Positions 34,125 through 45,375 of a stretch of DNA of 64,000 nt are shown in pieces (the first letter of the stretch is position 1; every line of letters begins with the position of its first letter). Under the pieces are notes generated by a model. That model searched no databases. It was given only the letters and a program-made list of their open reading frames with translations, and was not told the DNA's origin. Source of the DNA: Sepioteuthis lessoniana (lineage: Eukaryota; Mollusca; Cephalopoda; Myopsida; Loliginidae); assembly GCA_963585895.1 (NCBI GenBank), contig OY757921.1, positions 51,867,669-51,931,668 of the forward strand. The letters run 5' to 3'. The position numbers and the translations under genes are program-made.

Positions 34125-34948
34125 CCTTCATCATCATCATATCGTGCTGGCAGCACGGATATCCCTGACCCTCTTTCGCCACTCCTCCCTATCGTTCATC
34201 GCCCTAGGTAGGTCTTCAGGACAACAACCTGTATCCTCACATAGCTGCTGAATGTACGTTCGTGCTGGTCGTCCTGCTTTTGCGCGGCCGTGTGTGGGGA
34301 TCCATAAGAGTACATCTCTTATGAGTTCATCTCTGCTTCTCCAGCAATGTCCTGCATGTCTGGTTCGTCTAACTTGAATAGTTTTCGTGATAGGGGGCAG
34401 GTGGCCATACAGTTGGTGTCTTGTTGGGTGTTGCCGCCAGGACTTGTTGAGGATTGCACGCAGCATTCTTGTGTAATTGCCATCTAGTTTCTTCTCCAGC
34501 CGTTTTGTTAGCGTCCATGTAGTGCATCCATATAGCAGTATCGATGTGACCGCTGCCTGGAAGAAACTGCGTTTCATTTTATCGGTTAGGTCTGATTTCC
34601 ATATAGTCGATAGCCTATTGATAGCTGTCCATGCTTTCGTTAACCTCGTTTCGATGTCCTTTTCGGTTGATTCGACGCTGCTTCCTAGGTACGTGAATTT
34701 GTCTACTAGTTTAAGAGGGGTTCCTTCTAGAGTGGAGATGTCCCCCGTTTGGTTATAGCACATATATTCCGTTTTATGTGCATTAACATGGAGGCCTATG
34801 CTTGCTGCTGTTCGTTCCAAACTATGCAGAAGTGTTTCGGCTTGGTCAGGTGTATTTGCCAGTATCGCTATGTCATCGGCGTAGTCGGCGTCGGTAATTG
34901 TTGTTGCGGGGTATCTTCTGCTTCTTTTCTTCGTCAGTTCGAATTGAA
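34125..34948 (-). pseudogene. LINE-D copy 1: RTE-like RT, 5'-truncated but open
   Basis: About 265 clean codons on the minus strand: TITDADYADDIAILANTP (RT motif C, YADD intact, ~34885), CYNQTGDISTLEGTPLKLVDKF, YLGSSVESTEKDIETRL, LLYGCTTWTL, MLRAILNKSWRQHPT, then RHAGHCWRSRDELIRDVLLW and the C-terminal GRPARTYIQQLCEDTG to 34137. This is the C-terminal half of a non-LTR ORF2, most like RTE-type elements (class inferred). A TGATGATGATG tail follows the stop. The frame runs on by accident into the neighbouring LTR-1 repeat as far as 35081; those extra codons are not LINE. The 5' truncation and lack of endonuclease make it non-functional. Confidence 0.85.
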
Positions 34949-34953
34949 CTAAT

Positions 34954-36041
34954 TGTGACGCGAAGAATTTACTTTTATCCCAAAGCGGGGTTTTATTTTC
35001 GCACGTGTGAAGACGGGGCAGGTTGGCACTTGATCCCTTGTAGAATAAGTCCTCGTTCAGAGTTTTTTTTTTCTCAGGCATATAAGAACTGGCATATTAT
35101 GTGGGGGATTAATTCATGACCAGACTGACCGCCGCTGGCAAGGGGTTCCAAATTTCACACTATACACACACCCACCTGGTCGCTAGTCTTCCTCCCCTAG
35201 ACAATGGAAGATATGGACCTCTTGGTTGAGACGTAATGATATTAATTATAGTTGTCGGCAATTCCGGTTTCCCGTGTGATATTTTAAAGGAATTAATAGG
35301 ACAATTTTAAGCAAGATAACATAAGGCGACGTGAAGCTGAAACAGAAATATGACATAACAAATTCGTAGCAGAACTACGAATAACAACTTAGACCACGTG
35401 GGAACATTAAAATATATCAATCTTTTACTACACATAGCTATACACCTTCAACGTGTCAAATATATAATAAATTAACAGTCCATGAACGTAAATGTCTTTT
35501 TTCTTTTCTTTCCTTTCGTTTTTCTTCAAATTGAGAGAGAGAGAGAGAGAGGGAGAGGGTATATAAAATTGGGTATAAGGAGAAACAGTCATAAGGGTAC
35601 TTATCTTATTTAGATGGATTCCTGTGGAGAATCTTTCTTCTTTTACGGGCTAATAGACTTTATGCTATTTTTAACACTGGCTTGAAGAAAATGGCTTCTT
35701 CGTGTCCGAGATATTCGTCGTCTTCTTTTACCCGGAGTACTTGGCTTTGGTTCTCTCCCCTCCGAACTCTGTCCAACAACTGACTTTCTTATTTTCTATT
35801 TCCGCTGACGGGAAGGAGTCCCCACTTCCGTTTTAGGGTACTATTCAATCGTTTGGCTTCTACCTTCTTCCTTCCGGTGTCAGGCGACCCGAGTGAGGTT
35901 ACCAAGTACCAACATCATTTGGTCTCCCTGTGACCCACATTCTTTCTTAACGGTCATTCTTTGACGGCTTTCCACTGTTAATTCAAACAGGAGGATAGTA
36001 GTAATCATATTTCAATCGTCTCAGTGGGACATCACGTGACA
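34954..36041 (-). mobile_element. LTR-1 family repeat, copy 3: solo LTR with target duplication
   Basis: Minus orientation, 1088 bp, starting TGTCACGTG and ending CGCGTCACA. Flanked by CTAAT at 34949-34953 and 36042-36046, a perfect 5-bp target duplication. Collinear landmarks with copies 1 and 2 include the (GA)n tract (35532-35554) and CTTGCCAGCGGCGGTCAGTCTGG-type word near 35125. This copy proves the family ends and shows it is an LTR-type insertion. Confidence 0.85.
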
Positions 36042-36046
36042 CTAAT

Positions 36047-36620
36047 GGTTATCTTTCGGTATCTATAAATTATCTGAAAAAAAAAACCAGATGTGTTCCT
36101 AGTCGGCGAAATGCTGAGAGAAATAATGAAGAAATAAAACTTCATTTTATTCTCTTGAATTAAGCTAAGTGACTATGAAAGGAAACACGGATTAGGGCCT
36201 CACTTTGTTGTTAGAACTAATTACCCAGATGGCTATCTTCGGTCCATCAAATATAGCGGATCATTAAACCAAGGCGCAACCAATCAAATTTCCAATGATC
36301 AGGTAGTAAGTTTCTAGTTTGCTGGGTATTATGCTTGAAATTGTCGAAAATTATTCATCTTTTCTATACTCAAACAGGCAAAAACGATAACCACACAAAA
36401 GTATATATATATATATATATACAAATATTGAGCACTTTCCAAATTATGTCGTATTTTGTTCGACACAAATGCACAAAGTAAAATCGTGACAATAGACACA
36501 ATTACAATGTATATGCATACACATATATATTTGGTAAACATGTAATTAATCTATACGTTAAAAAGGTCCAAATTAATGGCTGTTATGCAAGCAGATACTT
36601 CTTACAAATTACGGTAATGG

Positions 36621-36687
<67 letters not shown>

Positions 36688-37390
36688 GTGTTTGTGTGTG
36701 TGTGTGTGTGCGCGCGCACTAGATTTGGATAAAAAGTTGATAGACTGACCAACTTACTGTCAGGGAATGTGACCAAATAATGTTCATTTTTTAAACATAG
36801 TCTCCTTGAGGGCCACTCTGTTTTAATATTGCATTGCCATGATCTCATTGGTAAAAAGTCATCAACAGTAGATATGACGTAGTCATATTAATTTTCTAGC
36901 CAATGAACTTTTCCGTCCAAGGACGAATGCATATATATATATATATATATATTGACAGCAGGATTTTATCAATAAGTGTTTCATCAAAGACCACAGAAAT
37001 TCATTTTTAATGGTCTCATCATTTTTTTCTAAAGCTCTCTAGAAATCTTAATTGAAAGCAAGCATAGGAAGAATGTTTCCCTACACTTGGTAGACTTGTA
37101 CAATCATGCAACGAATTGCAAAAACTGTGAACCTCAAAAAGGTAACTGAACTTTTGATAAATATTTTCGCATTAATCTGCATTCTGTCATGTGTCTATCA
37201 TATTTAGATTATTTTATTCAATTTTTCTATTTACAGTTGTTGTTGTTATCATTATTTGTCAGGATAGTAGTAGAAAATAATATATGTCCAACTTGAGTCG
37301 CAATTGTCTTTAAAAGTAATTAAATGGCGGGGTAAAAAGTTGTCAAGAACCTTACACAAGTGTAAACCATATATATGTGGTTTCTTCAAT
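36047..37390. other. No recognised gene; long (TA)n(TG)n
   Basis: (TA)n at 36402-36421 and 36931-36951, and a compound (TA)n(TG)n(CG)n at 36623-36718. No element recognised. Confidence 0.55.
36623..36718. repeat. (TA)n(TG)n compound microsatellite
   Basis: About 30 TA units followed by TG units and GCGCGCGC. Confidence 0.95.
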
Positions 37391-37391
37391 G

Positions 37392-38206
37392 AGTTTCCAG
37401 ACTTTTTTGTAGAGGCATTTAGAATTGTCGTAGACTCTTGAAAATTCTGTGTTATTGCTATACATCTTATGAGATCACTAACCAATCTTTATGATTTCAG
37501 CTTCAAATCAACAGCTACAGCAACAATTGGAATACACCATACTAAATCCTGATTGTCACAGCTGGTGAATTTCAAAAATGCAATCTCGACTTGGAAAAAA
37601 TGCCACAGAAACGTATGGAATGCTTCAGACTGCTTTTCGACCATCTTGTATGAACCGAGCATAAGTTTTTAAGTGGCATAAGAGATTCAGGGAAAGCAGG
37701 GAGTATGTGAGGGATGATGAGAGGTGTGGAAGGAGTAAGGAAGTCAGACCACCAGACTTGATTGGCCAAACAGTTAGGCTTAGGGTTACTATGTTGAGTT
37801 TTTAAGGGAGTTCAGGAAGAAATTCCGTCGGAAGAGGCCAGCACTCTTCAAATCGGGTCAGTGGCATTTCCACCAGGACAATGCACCAGTCCACAACTAC
37901 ATCCTTGTCACTTACTATTTGACCAAGATGGGAATCAGAACAGTTCCTTAGCCTTGGTTGGTCCCTGTGACTTTTGGTTATTCCCTAAGCTCAGAGGCTG
38001 TCGTTATGAGACAATTGAGGAGATGAAAGAGGCTGTGACGAAAGTCATTGACACGCTCACACAAGTGGACTTCCATGGGGCCTTATAGAAGTTGTTGGAA
38101 CGATAGAAAAAGTGCATTGCAGCCGGAGGAGATTACTTCGAAGGGGACTAGAGTTTCATCCGTGTACTCTCGATAAAAGTGTCCATACGAAAAAAGTCTG
38201 GAAACT
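37392..38206 (+). mobile_element. Mariner-family transposon, internal deletion derivative
   Basis: A 17-bp inverted terminal word AGTTTCCAGACTTTTTT (37392-37408) is matched by its exact reverse complement at 38190-38206. Inside, 37577-37770 encodes a transposase N-terminal domain (RLGKNATETYGML, VFKWHKRFRE..E.VRDDERCGR), and 37860-38205 encodes the C-terminal catalytic part (HFHQDNAPVHN-type second Asp block near 37868, and CDFWLFPKLRGCRYET near 37970 with the third Asp). The first catalytic Asp region is deleted near 37790, and stops and frameshifts occur. Full mariners are about 1.3 kb, so roughly a third is gone. Confidence 0.85.
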
Positions 38207-38689
38207 TATTTAACGATCCTTGTTTTTAGATTAACAAAGACTAGTAGTTGTCCCTAGGGCCTGAAAATTAAACGAAAAACGAGATATCCAGACTTTCTTC
38301 AAGGTAAAACTTAAGGAACTACCACAAGTTAAACATTTGAAGCCATGGGAAGCAGCATAGTAGATGTGAAGCACAGCGGATGAACCCAGCATCGGGTCAA
38401 CAGTGTACTTCACCAGATGATGGGCAGATGAACACCATAAATCAACGGCCAGGATCATATAGTTCAATCAGTAAACTACTGCTACTCATCATTATGGGTG
38501 ACGACAACTGATGAGGTTAAAATACGGCCATCGAAAGATTACCATGACTCTAAACCAAACCATGTTTACAAACCGTATCGCCCCTCATGCCGGTAAAAAT
38601 TAGGTGCGTTCTGCTGAGGTTGGAGCTCTGGCCCAAGTGTTCGAAAAATCAGATACAGAACCCAAACACAGACAAAATTTACTTAAATT
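38207..38689. other. No ORF; possible 5' end of LINE-D
   Basis: Lies between the mariner end and the first LINE-D coding sequence. It contains CTGATGA (38509-38515) followed by CGAAAG, but pairing needed for a ribozyme is not there. It may be the LINE-D 5' untranslated region. Confidence 0.35.
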
Positions 38690-41616
38690 CAAAAGCATAA
38701 TAAAAATAGCGACATTTACCGTTAGAACTTTAAAAAGAAAAGGCTAACAACCGGAGCTGACAGCATCTGCAGAAGAGCATAATATAGACATAGTATGAGT
38801 ACAAGAACACTGATACCATCACAGTAGAAATGAAATACCACGATACTGTCGTGGATGGATATTTGTCTCAGTATCTACATGGAAAAACTCTGCCAACGTA
38901 GCCATAGGTGGTGTAAGAACGCTTCTCAGTCAACGCCCCCTAAAATCCCTTAACAGCATCGAGAAAATACTATCCAGAATAATGGTAGTTACTTTCAATT
39001 GAAATCCCGGCTCGACAATCATTTCCTGCTACAGCCCTACTAATGCTAGCTATGAAACAGACTTAGATACCTTCTGTAATGAGCTATCCTCCCTTGTTTG
39101 TCGCGTCCATAAACACAACGTTCTCATCATAAGGGGGGACATAAATGCCCAAATAGGTAAAAATATGTAAAGCAAATTCAGCTTACATTCGGTTTATTTG
39201 CGCAGGTGTCGGTCCATAGTTTCTCCTTCCTTTTCTGAAATTTACTGTTAAGGCATTTTAGTCTGTTTTCTTTTTAATTTGAAATCCATTAGGTGATCTC
39301 CATTTCATTCGTCAAACTGAAATGGGGAACACCTAATGGATTTCATTATAAAAAAAATAGACTAACATGCCTTAACACTAAATTTCAGAACAGGAAGGGG
39401 AAACTATGGACCTACACCTACGCAAATAATGCTAAAGCATAGATAGATTACCTCCTTTTGGATTTGAAATGGACAAATAGCACTTTGAATTGTGAGGCAT
39501 ATTTCTCTTTTAAAGGAGTGTTTTCCGACCTCCGAATTGTCACGGCACAGATACGTCTGAGCCTTTGCTGGAATATACTGCAAACAACTAGGACCGCACA
39601 TTATGACTGGTCCATGCTTAACAATAGAGTTAGCGATAAATATACGATAACTCTAAGAAACAAATTCGATGCATTTCAGGAGATATCAGAAACACTGACT
39701 CCGAATGATAAATACAAGAACTTCCTCAATGCCTACATAGAAGCGAGAGCAGAATGCATACCAACCAAATTAAGAGCAAAGCATAGAACTTCTTGGGAGA
39801 TATTAGTAATTAAGAGGAAACATGACGACGTGAAAATTGCATCCCAGTGCAATAAAAGGGACCCAAATAATGGCAACGCTCAGAAACTTAAGAAGGCACA
39901 GAGTGAACTAAGTAATGCTTACCAAAATGAACAAATAGAATGCATCCAAGATCAGGTCAATAAGATTCGACACCCAATTGAAGATAGACAATCTCAGATT
40001 GCCTGGCAAACAGTAAACGAAGTGAATAAAAGAAAAAGCACCGCTAGAGTGAAACTGAAACCTGCCACCCAAGAAGAACGGATACACGTGTGGAAAGAAC
40101 ATTTTAAGAATTTACTGAGAAAGCCCTCTAAAGTTACGGATAAACGTATCTCGAAAATTAATGATAATCAAGTAGATATCAAGCTGGGATAGTTTACGCC
40201 AGCAGAAGTCGACCTAGCACAAAGAAAAATTAAAAGCAGGAAAGCTGCCAGTCTCGATGAAATACCATCAGAAGTACGGAAGACAAATGAATTCGACGAC
40301 ATACTGCTCTGACACTGCAACGCCGTATATAACCAGGACACAATAGACAGATGGACAAACGGCTGTATCTTCCTTTTCCCTAAGAAAGGTGACTTCGGAA
40401 TTACCAAGAAAATGAACGTAATTTCCATAGCGGCAAAGATTTAGAATGCTCTGTGCTGAACCTGAAAGTGAGAAATTTTATGAGGAAAAACTAAAATGAC
40501 TTTCGTAGGATTCGTTCCACAACATCACAAATTCTGATAATCCGTCGAATTTTAGAAGCTACTCTCCTATTTGTAGATTTCTTCTAGGTATTTAACTCTA
40601 TTCACTGAGGGAATATGGAGCAAATATTTCTAGCCTTCAGTCCCTCTAGGGAAACCTTTGCAGTCATAATGGTGCTCTTTAAAAACACGAAAATAAAAGT
40701 ACGCTCACCGGATGGAGACCCAGATTTCTTTGACATTGTCGCAGGTGTGCTGCAAGGGGACACATTAGAACCATACCTGTTCATAATCTGTCTAGGCAAC
40801 GTATTTCGGACGCCGATAGATTTAAGGAAAGAAAATGGTCCTACACTGGAAAACGAACTATACGGATGCAGACTAAGCTGATGACTTGCGCTTCCGGCAA
40901 ATACACCCGCCAAGGTCAAATCCCGGCTACATTGTCTGGAGCAAATTGCAGGTGACATAAGCCTCCATGTGAATGTAGACAAAACGGAGTATATGTGCTT
41001 TGATCAAAGTGGCGATAACTCCGCACTAAATAGAGGCTCTCTGAAACTAGTGGACAAATTCATCTACATCGGAAGCAGCGTCTCATCTGCCGAAAATGAC
41101 ATCAATACCCGACTAGTGAAAGCATGGACAGCTATCGATAGGCAAATGGTCATATGGAAGTCAGACATATCCGATAAAATAAAACGTGATTTTTTCCAAG
41201 CAGTGGTCGTATCTATACTAGTGATTGGATGCACCACTCTGACGCTGTCTAAGCGTATAGAGAAAAAGTTGGACGGCAATTGGACAAGGATGCTACGAGC
41301 TCTATTAAACAAATTCTGGAAACAACATTCCACAAAACAACAGCTGTACGGCCACCGACCATCCATCTCGAAGAGCATCCAAATTAGACTAATAAGACAT
41401 TCGGGATATTGCTGGAGGAGCAAGGACGAACAAATGAGCCACGTTATCCTATGGAACCCTCCCACACGAACGCACAAATGTAGGACGACCAACTTGAACT
41501 TATCAACAACAGTTCTGTACGGACACAGGATGTAGCCCGAAACACCTGCTGGAAGCGAGATTTGATCGAGACAGGTGGCAAGAGAGACTTAGGGAAATCT
41601 GTGAGAGCAGCAGGAC

Positions 41617-41622
<6 letters not shown>
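38690..41622 (+). pseudogene. LINE-D copy 2: near full-length RTE-like ORF2, broken
   Basis: Ordered domains on the plus strand: AP-type endonuclease 38700-39165 (IKIATFTVRTL, later GDINAQIG); an inverted self-duplication at 39192-39311; linker 39458-40192 (open for 244 codons); RT fingers with GCIFLFPKKGD (~40360); RT palm region with IVAGVLQGDTL (~40740); TDAD then TAA where Tyr of YADD belongs (~40876); C-terminal half 40969-41535 (EYMCFDQSGDNSALNRGSL, WKSDISDKIKRDFFQA, RHSGYCWRSKDE). Motif A and much of the palm between 40440 and 40620 are scrambled. It ends at 41622 in a (TA)n run instead of the family's TGATG tail. Inactive. Confidence 0.88.
39192..39429. repeat. Inverted self-duplication (palindrome) inside LINE-D
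   Basis: Bases 39194-39307 are an imperfect reverse complement of 39318-39429, with about 10 bases at the turn. The right arm is genuine LINE-D coding sequence (reads TYTYANNAK near 39410). The left arm is an extra, inverted copy inserted after CATTCG (39186-39191); CATTCG recurs at 39306-39311 where LINE-D coding resumes. Confidence 0.8.
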
Positions 41623-41658
<36 letters not shown>

Positions 41659-41671
41659 GTGTGTGTGTGTA
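41623..41671. repeat. (TA)n(TG)n microsatellite at the LINE-D 3' end
   Basis: TA units to about 41656, then GT units. Confidence 0.95.
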
Positions 41672-41817
41672 CTTAGGGAGCAAGTCATTATGTAAGCATG
41701 TTCTGTTGAAGACGACAGAATATTTTCTTTTAGGAATCTTTAAGTGAAGACGTTCAAGTCTTATTATTTTCCCTGTGTAGGTGTTGAGGTGGTGAAGAAA
41801 TAATTAAAACAAAACCT

Positions 41818-42560
41818 AGTAAATAATATTTTCCCTAATAAACTGATCGACCAACAAATAAAACTATACATCCATAACATTTATAAAAATAACAACAACA
41901 ATAATAATAATAATACAAACAAAATTAACGTTTATTACAATAATCAAACGCTTAAAAACTATAAATTAGACGCGCAAATAATTAACATTATGCATAGACA
42001 AAGTTAACCCATCGAGCATCAAAAACAAATTAAACTCATTATCTCGTACACAAAATTCAATACGTCAGCCATCTTTAAAAATAATACTCTCCAAAAACTT
42101 TCCTAAAACAAACCAATGTAGTTTATAAATTTACATCTCCATTTCGCGAGTATCTCTCAGAAAATAACATAACCACTAATACCGACATTGGCCATAAAAC
42201 AACTACACTCCTTTTTCGCCTTATGTACTACCTCTTAGACATAAGTACTATAAATCAGTATCTAATGACAATGCATAACAAAGAAACCGACAAACTCAAA
42301 TCCCACGGTATCAGAAAGATCTTCATTAATAATACAAAAATTATATATACAAATAACAAAAAAACCTTTACAAATCCTCGAATAATAGTTATGAAAAAAA
42401 TATTATCAATAAAATAGCATTCAATATAAGTATTAACATATTAAACATATTCAATAGCCAACACTACGACTCCTTCTTAAAGAATGACACAAAGATAAGA
42501 ATAAAAGAAAACACTCTTAGTAGATACAAAACTCACCGCAACTCAAAACAGACAACAACC
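41818..42560 (+). pseudogene. PLE-2: C-terminal fragment of a second Penelope-like family
   Basis: Plus-strand frames read FPNKLIDQQIKLYIHNIYKN (41822-41881), a low-complexity Asn run, then TSAIFKNNTLQ, a VYKF-like GIY block and YVGHT-like segment split across frames (42110-42200), TMHNKETDKLKSHGIRKIF (42270-42325) and NTKIIYTNNKK. This matches the RT-thumb to GIY-YIG part of a Penelope-like family distinct from PLE-1. RT palm is absent; stops and shifts are frequent. No terminal repeats or ribozyme seen. Confidence 0.6.
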
Positions 42561-43149
42561 AAACACATCGCCTGAGGATGAACAGCGAAATGGTCAAAAG
42601 CACTTGGACGAATCTGGAACACTTTCTTCACCTCAAAGACCTCAATATGAGGAAAATGATGATTAGACTTGAACGTCTTTACTTAAAGATCCTAAAAAGA
42701 AAATACTTCACGGTCTTTAACAGAAAATGCTTATATAGTATATATGTATGTATATATATATATATATATATATTTATAGAGAGAGAGAGAGAGAAAGAGA
42801 GATGTGTGGGATGTGTATTTTGGTAGCAGACTTTTATAGAGGCATATATGTTGAAAAGATAGATTTGTAGTGAATCTGACAGTATAATAGAAATATGTGA
42901 AAAGTTGGATATTGTTCAAAAGTACATCTCTGACGTAACATCAGCGATTTCAGATACTTTTTATACTACCTTCATCCACCGCTACAACATCTCACTCGCC
43001 AACACCAAATCCTAGTCTCGCAAATTCATTAAAATATGTCTACAAGAAATATATCTACCCCACTGATAAAACCCTTATAGAAACATCCACTCTGGGTAAG
43101 TGTAGACCTGGGAGTAAGGGCAAGGAAGATATAATTTTCTTCGGTATTT
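42561..43149. other. No gene; (TA)n(GA)n at 42746-42800
   Basis: A TA run followed by GAGAGA at 42746-42800; otherwise unrecognised. Confidence 0.5.
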
Positions 43150-43740
43150 ATTGGTTTGGTTGTTTTTTATAGTATATCAACCATTTAGATTTTTAAAAGT
43201 CAAGTCCTGTTTATTCATTTTTATCAAATATCTATGATTTGTACGCACATTTTTGATAACATCTTTTAAACAAAGCTGAGCTCATTTTTGCGCACAATTA
43301 AATGGTTTCAAGCATTTATATCTAACACGAATAATTCTATTTACTATTAATCATTTGTTTGCACTCTGTTAAATGGTATCAGGTTTTCTATATAACAGTA
43401 ACAATTTTACGTCAGTCATTTGTTGGCACACATTTAACTGGATGTACATGATATGTAAGTAAATAGTTTGTTGTTAATTTCATTTTAAATTGAGTTAGAA
43501 TTGCTTTGTTGACACACTATTACTGCTATTGTTTCTACACAGTTAAATGATTTCTATTATTGCTAACTCTAATAATTCTATTCAATATTGAATATTTGTT
43601 TGCACTCAGTGAACTGATTACAAGTATTGCTCTTTAACACTAATTATTTTATTGTACACTATTCATTTGCAGACAGTTAAATGGTTCCATCTATTTCTAC
43701 GCAATACCAATAATTTAATATAGGTAAAAACTTAAGAAGT
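43150..43740 (+). repeat. R-beta repeat, copy 2: tandem ~75-bp units
   Basis: Starts with ATATCAACC as copies 1 and 3 do, then degenerate units built on TCATTTGTTTGCACTCTGTTAAATGG followed by TCTAACACTAATAATTCTATT. About six to seven units by eye. The conserved tail found in copies 1 and 3 is missing. Confidence 0.6.
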
Positions 43741-44514
43741 TTCTCGAATTGCTACTTAACACAAAAAATTCTAATCAACCCCAAAATTATATCTATTATC
43801 TAAAATAAAACCCCAAAGAAATACCAACATAAAATTTCTAAAGAGATATCAATGGGATTATCTTCACAGTGATTTTCAATCTGAATTGTTTCCAAATGGC
43901 ATTGACCTTCTTAATCGGATTTCTGTTTATAAAAGTCGCTTAGATAACGCAATAGATTTCCTTTTTTGTAAACATTCTCTTTTTATATAAAGTTCTGCCG
44001 TGCACCTTCGCTTTTTTGCTAACAGAATATTCTGCATGTATTCTAACAGTGGCTCTTTGATATTGATTTTTTGACACCCATAACAGAACCAGGGGTCCGT
44101 TTGTCACTATTGACTAACGAGACTAATTCAGAACATCTTTTATTTCCAATGTTAAGAAACTTTTGTCCTATTCCAGAAGAAGGGTTGATCCTTTTGAATG
44201 TTATCGATGGAATTTTAATGAGCCTCTATTCAATCTTCTCACCGTAAACACTTCATATCTCGAAGCAACTTGAGATCTATGTCATTAATTAAGATCTTTT
44301 ATGCGATATGGTTCTGTTAGCTAATCGATTTTGTGCTGACTTTCATATAATTTGTTTAATGGAAGTTTTAGTATAGAGCTAGTTTACTGTTAAACAGTAC
44401 AATATTAAGATTAAAAATTGTCTGAACATTTCTTGCATAATTTAGACGATTTCTTATTTCATTATTAATACTGCTTTTGATTTCAGTGTCGTTTTTAATT
44501 TATTTTTTGTTTGG
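43741..44514. other. No recognised feature
   Basis: AT-rich, no ORF or repeat recognised. Confidence 0.45.
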
Positions 44515-45025
44515 TTTAATGACGTATCAACCATAGTTGCTTATTTAATGCCAAATCCAGTTTATTCATATATAATAGATATATATGATTTGTAAACACG
44601 GCAAAAAAGTATCTAAGTATCGCGATGTATCACTAACAATTGAATTAAATAGTGATTTGTTTACACACAATTAAATGATCCAAAAATTCTATTTCAAACA
44701 ATTCAATTTAGCATGTCATTTGTTTGCACTCAGTTTAAATGTCAAACAGTTCTATTTGACCCATAGATGGAACCTTTTCAGGTGATACCACTTCTGTCCT
44801 GGGTGTAATTGGGAGCTCTGACCATGAAGGCGTACTTAACATTCATCATAGCCCCAGCATTACTGGAACCTCACCATCAGATTGGTAAAAGTTATATCCA
44901 GAACACTCATTGGGGAGAGTATTACTCCTCTGCAGAGACGCAGTCGGTGTATTCTATAGCCCCAGCCGATGGAGCTCCAATGTCGTTCGATTTTCGACCG
45001 AATTTTGCTACTCAATAATGTGGTC
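44515..45025 (+). repeat. R-beta repeat, copy 3
   Basis: GTATCAACCATAG start, two or three tandem units (ATTTGTTTACACACAATTAAATG; TTCTATTTCAAACAATTCAATTTAG), then the tail from GACCCATAGATGG (44759) to CAGTCGGTGTATTCTATAG (44940-44958). Tail matches 18897-19100 in order, so both ends of the family are fixed by copies 1 and 3. Confidence 0.7.
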
Positions 45026-45055
45026 ACTATATTATGATGATAATCCTCGTAGTAT

Positions 45056-45164
45056 ATATATTTACATATATATGTGTGTGTGTGTTTGCATGTGTGTGTA
45101 TATATATATATATAATGTGTGTGTGTGTGTGTGCGTATGTGTGTGTGTGTGTGTGTGTGTGTAT
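45056..45164. repeat. TA/TG compound microsatellite
   Basis: Alternating TA and TG blocks. Confidence 0.95.
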
Positions 45165-45287
45165 TAAAACTAAGTCCGTAATTTTAAGTTTCATGTGATA
45201 TGCACAAACTTCAGAGGTATGTTATATATTAGTGCCACTCAACTGATTGGGAAAATAGATATTATAACAGTAAATTCTCCTTTAACA

Positions 45288-45291
<4 letters not shown>

Positions 45292-45372
<81 letters not shown>
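45292..45372. repeat. (CA)n(TA)n microsatellite
   Basis: About 24 CA units followed by about 15 TA units. Confidence 0.95.

Positions 45373-45375
<3 letters not shown>

Noticed and set aside
38509-38540. CTGATGA followed by CGAAAG upstream of LINE-D, resembling a hammerhead core
   Set aside because: Helix II pairs only weakly and no helix I can be formed between the bases before CTGATGA and those after the would-be cleavage site.
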